Shown here piece after piece: positions 7,210 through 10,742 of a stretch of DNA of 10,742 nucleotides. Location of the stretch: the NCBI GenBank assembly GCA_946539625.1, contig CAMNHT010000025.1, forward strand, positions 1 through 10,742, in the 5' to 3' direction. How positions within the stretch are numbered: the first letter of the stretch is position 1; each line of letters opens with the position of its first letter. The DNA comes from an uncultured Clostridia bacterium. Its GTDB lineage: Bacteria > Bacillota_A > Clostridia > Christensenellales > CAG-138. A model generated the notes under the pieces. The model saw only the letters and a program-made list of their open reading frames with translations, was not told the origin of the DNA and ran no database searches. The position numbers and the translations under genes are program-made.

Positions 7210-7616
7210 AAGAATCCATCACAAACGAAAGACTTTTGGAGCTTGCGACAGAAGCGCGCGATCATTCCTATTCGCCGTATTCGCATTACGCGGTCGGCGC
7301 CGCGCTTCTGACAAAGGACGGCAAGGTCTATCAGGGCTGCAACATCGAAAACGCGTCCTTTACGCCGACGATCTGCGCGGAGCGCACCGCGTTCTTCAAG
7401 GCGATCTATGACGGCGTACGGGAATTCTCCGCCATCGCGATCATCGGATCCGGAGATTCACCCGCATTCCCGTGCGGCGTCTGCCGTCAGGTCATGTCCG
7501 AGTTTTGTGACGGGGACTTTGTTCTGACCGTATCGAATCGCGACGGAAGCAAGATCGTGACCGAAACGTTCGACGAGATGATGCCGCACCGCTTCGGACC
7601 GAAGGATTTATTATGA
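7206..7616 (+). CDS. cdd: Cytidine deaminase
   Basis: This 136-residue enzyme deaminates cytidine and deoxycytidine to uridine and deoxyuridine in pyrimidine salvage. It is the small tetrameric type found in Bacillus, of the same length. Substrate-binding SYSPYSHYAVGAAL (21-34) and NIEN (46-49) are present. The zinc site is complete: C57 and the catalytic proton shuttle E59 in ICAERTA, and C90 and C93 in PCGVCRQ. The ATG at 7206 has AGGAG (7194-7198) seven bases upstream and overlaps the ybeY stop (ATGA). It directly precedes era, as in Bacillus and many Clostridia, with another ATGA overlap at its end. Confidence 0.98.
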   Translation: MKESITNERLLELATEARDHSYSPYSHYAVGAALLTKDGKVYQGCNIENASFTPTICAERTAFFKAIYDGVREFSAIAIIGSGDSPAFPCGVCRQVMSEFCDGDFVLTVSNRDGSKIVTETFDEMMPHRFGPKDLL

Positions 7617-8512
7617 CGTCTACCGGATATAAAAGCGGATTTTTCAGCATCGTCGGCTGCCCGAACGTCGGGAAATCGACGCTCATCAACCGTCTCGTCG
7701 GGCAAAAGATCGCAATCGTGACCGACCGTGCGCAGACGACGCGCAATCGCATCACGGGGATCCTGACACGCAAAGAGTATCAGATGATCTTTCTCGATAC
7801 GCCCGGCATGACGAAACCGCGCAACAAGCTCGGCACATTTATGCAGAAAACGGCGGAGGAAGCTTCGAAGGACACGGAAGCGATCCTGTTCGTCGTCGAT
7901 GCGCTGCAGGGCGTGCGCGAGCGCGATGCTGAGGTCATGAAGATCATCAAAACAATGCGTGCTCCGGTCATCGTTCTCATCAACAAATGCGATGCGGCAA
8001 GCGCGATGCAGATGCAGGAAGCGCGTGAAGCGATCGCAGAAGCGGGCTTCGATACCGTTCTCGCGATTTCCGCGCAGACCGGTGAAAACTTGGACAAGCT
8101 CGAAGAACTGCTGAAAAACTATCTCACCGAAGGTCCGCAGTATTATCCGGAGGATATGGTCACCGACCAGCCGGAACGTGTGATCTGCGCCGAAATGATC
8201 CGTGAAAAAACATTGGAGCTTTTGCGGGAGGAGATCCCGCACGGCATCGGCGTCGGCGTTGACAGGATGCAGATGCGTCCCGACGGAAAGCTGATGGACG
8301 TATGGGCAACGATCTACTGCGAACGCGAAAGTCACAAGGGCATCATCATCGGACGCGGAGGAAAGATGCTGAAGCGCATCGGAAGCGAAGCCAGAAAGGA
8401 CATTGAGTGGCTCCTTGACGTGCAGGTGAATCTGCAGCTTTGGATCAAGGTCAAAGAGGATTGGCGAAACCGTCAGCAGATGCTCAATGAACTCGGTTAC
8501 AGAGACGATTAA
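7613..8512 (+). CDS. era: GTPase Era
   Basis: Era (299 residues) is an essential GTPase that binds the 3' end of 16S rRNA and helps complete 30S assembly. All GTPase motifs are present: G1 GCPNVGKS (15-22), switch I QTTRNRITG with the G2 threonine, G3 DTPG (62-65), G4 NKCD (124-127) and G5 SAQTG. The C-terminal KH domain carries IIIGRGGKMLKRIG with the GxxG loop at 247-250, followed by the usual LWIKVKEDWRN ending. The ATG at 7613 overlaps the cdd stop and has AAGGA (7602-7606) six bases upstream. With YbeY two genes upstream, two factors acting on the 16S 3' end share this operon. Confidence 0.99.
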   Translation: MTSTGYKSGFFSIVGCPNVGKSTLINRLVGQKIAIVTDRAQTTRNRITGILTRKEYQMIFLDTPGMTKPRNKLGTFMQKTAEEASKDTEAILFVVDALQGVRERDAEVMKIIKTMRAPVIVLINKCDAASAMQMQEAREAIAEAGFDTVLAISAQTGENLDKLEELLKNYLTEGPQYYPEDMVTDQPERVICAEMIREKTLELLREEIPHGIGVGVDRMQMRPDGKLMDVWATIYCERESHKGIIIGRGGKMLKRIGSEARKDIEWLLDVQVNLQLWIKVKEDWRNRQQMLNELGYRDD

Positions 8513-8548
8513 GCGTATATATTCTGCAGATATGGACAAACTGTCCGT

Positions 8549-8671
8549 ATGAAAGATGATTGCAAAGAGGAATGGGAGCGCTTTGTGCGCACAGGCAAGG
8601 TGAGGGATTACCTTGCGTATAAACAGGCGGAGCGGAAAGGATGCCGACAGAACTTACAGAAGCCATCGTAA
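8549..8671 (+). CDS. yqzL: YqzL-like small protein
   Basis: A 40-residue frame between era and recO reads MKDDCKEEWERFVRTGKVRD then YLAYKQAERKG. The pattern W-x2-F-x2-TG-x-(V/I)-x-DYL-x-(Y/F)-K is that of YqzL, a tiny protein of unknown function found at exactly this place in Bacillus subtilis (era-yqzL-recO). The last residues (about 32-40) are read while overlapping recO by 31 bases and are not family-like, so the end may be variable. The ATG at 8549 is the only usual in-frame start but has just a weak GGA (8534-8536) upstream. The call rests on motif plus synteny; the gene is easily missed because of its length. Confidence 0.75.
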   Translation: MKDDCKEEWERFVRTGKVRDYLAYKQAERKGCRQNLQKPS

Positions 8672-9381
8672 CGGGCTATACGGATTATCGCGACGACGAC
8701 CGCATGCTGACGCTGTTTTCGCCGACGCGCGGACGCATCGACTGCAAGGCTCGAAATTGCCGCAAGCCGACATCGAAGCTTTTATCCTGCGCACAGCCGT
8801 TCGTCTTCGGCGAGTTTGAGCTGTTCATAAACAACGACCGTGTTACGGTCAACGGCTGCGACATCCGCGAAACGTTTTATCCGCTACGGGAGGACGTAGA
8901 CCGGTTTATGATCGCGTCGGTCTGCACGCAGTTCTGCAACAGTGTGATCGGTCAGGAATCGTCCGATGAGCAGTTGTTTTCGCTGCTGTATCACATCTTG
9001 TCGTACCTCGCGTATGCCGAATCCGATCCGAAGGATCTTCTGATCGCGTTTCTGCTGCATTTTCTGGATCACGCCGGATACCGGCCTTCGCTGACACGCT
9101 GCGCGGTTTGCAGACGGGATATCCGCAACGATGCGGTATTGTTCTATTCTGCGGAAGCGGGGGGCACGGTCTGCGCAGGATGCCCGCACGGCGGGAAGCC
9201 CGTTTCGAAGCTTGCGCTGGAGGCGATGCGGCGCATCCTTTTATTGACGGATGACGAATTGAACCGCGTCATTATGAAGGACACGCTGCGTGCGGAGCTG
9301 CTGCCGCTTCTCAAGCAATCCTGCGCGGTGATGCTCAGTGAAAACGACAAAGCCGTACAGCTGCTCGACCAGATGCCGTAA
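8641..9381 (+). CDS. recO: DNA repair protein RecO
   Basis: RecO (246 residues) works with RecF and RecR to load RecA onto single-stranded DNA covered by SSB during gap repair. The N-terminal OB-fold region (about 1-80) begins with TEAIVTGYTDYRDDDRMLTLFSPTRGRI, typical of the family. A helical domain follows. A four-cysteine zinc site is visible at C154 and C157 (CAVC) and C178 and C181 (CAGC), as in many Gram-positive RecO proteins. The ATG at 8641 is supported by GGAG (8629-8632) eight bases upstream; the binding site lies inside yqzL. It is the last gene of the operon, ending 22 bases before a strong hairpin terminator. Confidence 0.95.
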   Translation: MPTELTEAIVTGYTDYRDDDRMLTLFSPTRGRIDCKARNCRKPTSKLLSCAQPFVFGEFELFINNDRVTVNGCDIRETFYPLREDVDRFMIASVCTQFCNSVIGQESSDEQLFSLLYHILSYLAYAESDPKDLLIAFLLHFLDHAGYRPSLTRCAVCRRDIRNDAVLFYSAEAGGTVCAGCPHGGKPVSKLALEAMRRILLLTDDELNRVIMKDTLRAELLPLLKQSCAVMLSENDKAVQLLDQMP

Positions 9382-9403
9382 AAAAACAGAAAAAAGATCA
9401 AAA

Positions 9404-9436
9404 GATGCAAGATTTTTCTTGCATCGTTTTTATTTT
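9404..9436 (+). terminator. Rho-independent terminator after recO, probably bidirectional
   Basis: GATGCAAGA (9404-9412), loop TTTT (9413-9416), TCTTGCATC (9417-9425): nine perfect base pairs followed by GTTTTTATTTT. The A-rich run before the stem (9380-9403) gives a T-rich tail on the minus strand, so it could also stop transcription from the right. Its 3' arm carries the -35 box of the ppdK promoter. Confidence 0.93.
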
Positions 9437-9447
9437 GTTGCTATAAT
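9419..9447 (+). promoter_or_regulatory. Predicted sigma-A promoter of ppdK
   Basis: TTGCAT (9419-9424), a 17-base spacer and a perfect TATAAT (9442-9447), preceded by TGC, which gives an extended -10. Transcription should begin near 9454, leaving a leader of about 25 bases with AGGAGG (9467-9472). The -35 lies inside the recO terminator stem. Confidence 0.85.
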
Positions 9448-9462
9448 AAATCGTTCAACAAA
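9434..9462. repeat. Inverted repeat flanking the ppdK -10 and start site
   Basis: TTTGTTG (9434-9440) and CAACAAA (9456-9462) are perfect seven-base inverted arms, 15 bases apart, bracketing the -10 box and predicted start site. A dimeric regulator bound here could block ppdK transcription. The arms are AT-rich, so chance is not excluded. Confidence 0.45.
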
Positions 9463-9478
9463 TCTTAGGAGGATTCAC

Positions 9479-10742
9479 ATGTCGAAAAAGTATGTTTATC
9501 TGTTCAGCGAAGGCAACGCCGAAATGCGTAACCTTTTGGGCGGCAAAGGCGCAAACCTGGCCGAAATGACCAACCTTGGTCTTCCGGTTCCGCAGGGCTT
9601 CACCATTACCACCGAAGCGTGCACGCAGTACTATGAGGACGGTCGCACGATCAATCCGGAGATCCAGGCGCAGATCATGGAATACATCGAGAAGATGCAG
9701 GAGATCACCGGCAAGAAGTTCGGCGATCTTGAGAATCCGCTTCTCGTTTCCGTTCGTTCCGGCGCACGCGCATCCATGCCGGGCATGATGGACACGATCC
9801 TGAACCTCGGTCTCAACGAGCAGGTCGTTGAAGTCATTGCGCAGAAATCCAACAACCCCCGCTGGGCGTGGGACTGCTACAGAAGGTTTATTCAGATGTT
9901 CTCCGACGTCGTTATGGAAGTCGGCAAGAAATATTTCGAAGTTCTGATCGACCGCATGAAGGAACAGAAGGGCGTCAAGCAGGACGTCGACCTCACCGCG
10001 GACGATCTTAAGGAGCTCGCGAACCAGTTCAAGGCAGAGTACAAGTCCAAGATCGGCGAAGACTTCCCGTCCGATCCGAAGGTACAGCTGTTTGAAGCGA
10101 TCAAGGCCGTTTTCCGTTCGTGGGACAACCCGCGCGCAAACGTCTACCGCCGCGACAACGATATCCCGTATTCCTGGGGTACCGCCGTCAACGTGCAGTC
10201 CATGGCGTTCGGCAACATGGGCGACGATTGCGGCACCGGCGTCGCGTTCACGCGTGACCCGGCAACCGGTGAAAAGGGTCTGTTCGGCGAATTCCTAACC
10301 AACGCACAGGGCGAAGACGTCGTCGCAGGCGTCCGCACGCCGATGCACATCGCAGAGATGGAGCAGAAGTTCCCCGAAGCGTTTGCTCAGTTCACCGACG
10401 TCTGCAGAATCCTTGAAAGCCACTATCGCGATATGCAGGACATGGAGTTCACCGTTGAGCACGGCAAGCTGTACATGCTGCAGACCCGTAACGGCAAGCG
10501 CACCGCAAAGGCAGCTCTGAAGATCGCATGCGACCTCGTCGACGAGGGTATGCGCACCGAGCAGGAAGCGGTTGCGATGATCGATCCGAGAAACCTCGAC
10601 ACGCTGCTCCACCCGCAGTTTGACGCCAAGGCGATTAAGGCGGCGACGCCGGTCGCAAAGGCGCTTGCAGCATCCCCCGGCGCAGCCTGCGGCAAGATCG
10701 TCTTCTCCGCAGAAGATGCAAAGGCGTGGAAAGCACGCGGCG
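9479..10742 (+). CDS. ppdK: Pyruvate, phosphate dikinase, N-terminal part
   Basis: The first 421 residues of pyruvate phosphate dikinase, usually about 875 long; the gene runs off the right edge. The enzyme interconverts pyruvate, ATP and phosphate with phosphoenolpyruvate, AMP and pyrophosphate, and in anaerobes it often acts as a PPi-linked glycolytic step. The ATP-grasp region is complete: LLGGKGANLAEMTNLGLPVP near the start, SVRSGARASMPGMMDT (about 91-106) with the nucleotide-binding arginine, NMGDDCGTGVAFTRDPATG, and D321, E323 and Q335 matching the ATP-site residues of the Clostridium symbiosum enzyme. The phosphohistidine and PEP/pyruvate domains lie beyond the window. AGGAGG (9467-9472) six bases before the ATG marks the start. 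It has its own promoter and is separate from the recO operon. Confidence 0.97.
   Translation, partial: MSKKYVYLFSEGNAEMRNLLGGKGANLAEMTNLGLPVPQGFTITTEACTQYYEDGRTINPEIQAQIMEYIEKMQEITGKKFGDLENPLLVSVRSGARASMPGMMDTILNLGLNEQVVEVIAQKSNNPRWAWDCYRRFIQMFSDVVMEVGKKYFEVLIDRMKEQKGVKQDVDLTADDLKELANQFKAEYKSKIGEDFPSDPKVQLFEAIKAVFRSWDNPRANVYRRDNDIPYSWGTAVNVQSMAFGNMGDDCGTGVAFTRDPATGEKGLFGEFLTNAQGEDVVAGVRTPMHIAEMEQKFPEAFAQFTDVCRILESHYRDMQDMEFTVEHGKLYMLQTRNGKRTAKAALKIACDLVDEGMRTEQEAVAMIDPRNLDTLLHPQFDAKAIKAATPVAKALAASPGAACGKIVFSAEDAKAWKARG

Noticed and set aside
7487..8539. 350-codon open frame on the minus strand, opposite era
   Set aside because: Antisense to era with a His/Arg-rich translation and no family resemblance; era itself is certain.

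Overview
This window looks like chromosome from an anaerobic, endospore-forming member of the Clostridia. Three things suggest this: a sporulation pair (yqfC-yqfD) at the head of the conserved Firmicutes block phoH-ybeY-cdd-era-yqzL-recO, a pyrophosphate-linked pyruvate phosphate dikinase (ppdK), and a secreted protein with a type I dockerin. By eye the base composition is moderately GC-rich (not computed). No genus can be named from the sequence alone. No tRNA, rRNA, CRISPR array, transposon or phage gene is visible.

Layout. (1) Positions 1-358: a divergent regulatory region. On the minus strand the first ten codons of ribosomal protein S20 (rpsT) run off the left edge from a TTG start, with a recognisable promoter. 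On the plus strand a consensus sigma-A promoter and a perfect CIRCE operator precede groES. (2) 359-2323: the groES-groEL chaperonin operon, closed by a UUCG-loop terminator. (3) 2347-4292: a single gene with its own promoter, encoding a secreted N-terminal dockerin joined to a 5'-nucleotidase-like protein whose metal and nucleotide motifs are largely eroded. (4) 4356-9381: a compact, mostly overlapping operon yqfC-yqfD-phoH-ybeY-cdd-era-yqzL-recO, ending in a strong terminator. (5) 9479 to the right edge: ppdK, cut off after about 421 codons, with its own promoter.

How the genes work together. GroES and GroEL form the HrcA-controlled folding machine. The long operon joins sporulation functions (YqfC, YqfD) to RNA and ribosome maturation (PhoH, YbeY, Era), pyrimidine salvage (Cdd) and recombination repair (RecO). 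Stop and start codons overlap at most junctions, suggesting translational coupling. Compared with the Bacillus order, pgpH is missing between phoH and ybeY and dgkA is missing between ybeY and cdd. PpdK belongs to the PPi-dependent glycolysis common in anaerobes.

The points most worth a second look are the dockerin-borne, apparently inactive nucleotidase; several inverted repeats placed on promoters (groES -35, the dockerin gene spacer, the ppdK start site); the ppdK -35 hexamer lying inside the recO terminator stem; a repeated TTGCAT -35 hexamer; and a likely housekeeping promoter inside the start of yqfD. I see no convincing wholly new multi-gene system. The window is mainly core genome with one unusual accessory protein.
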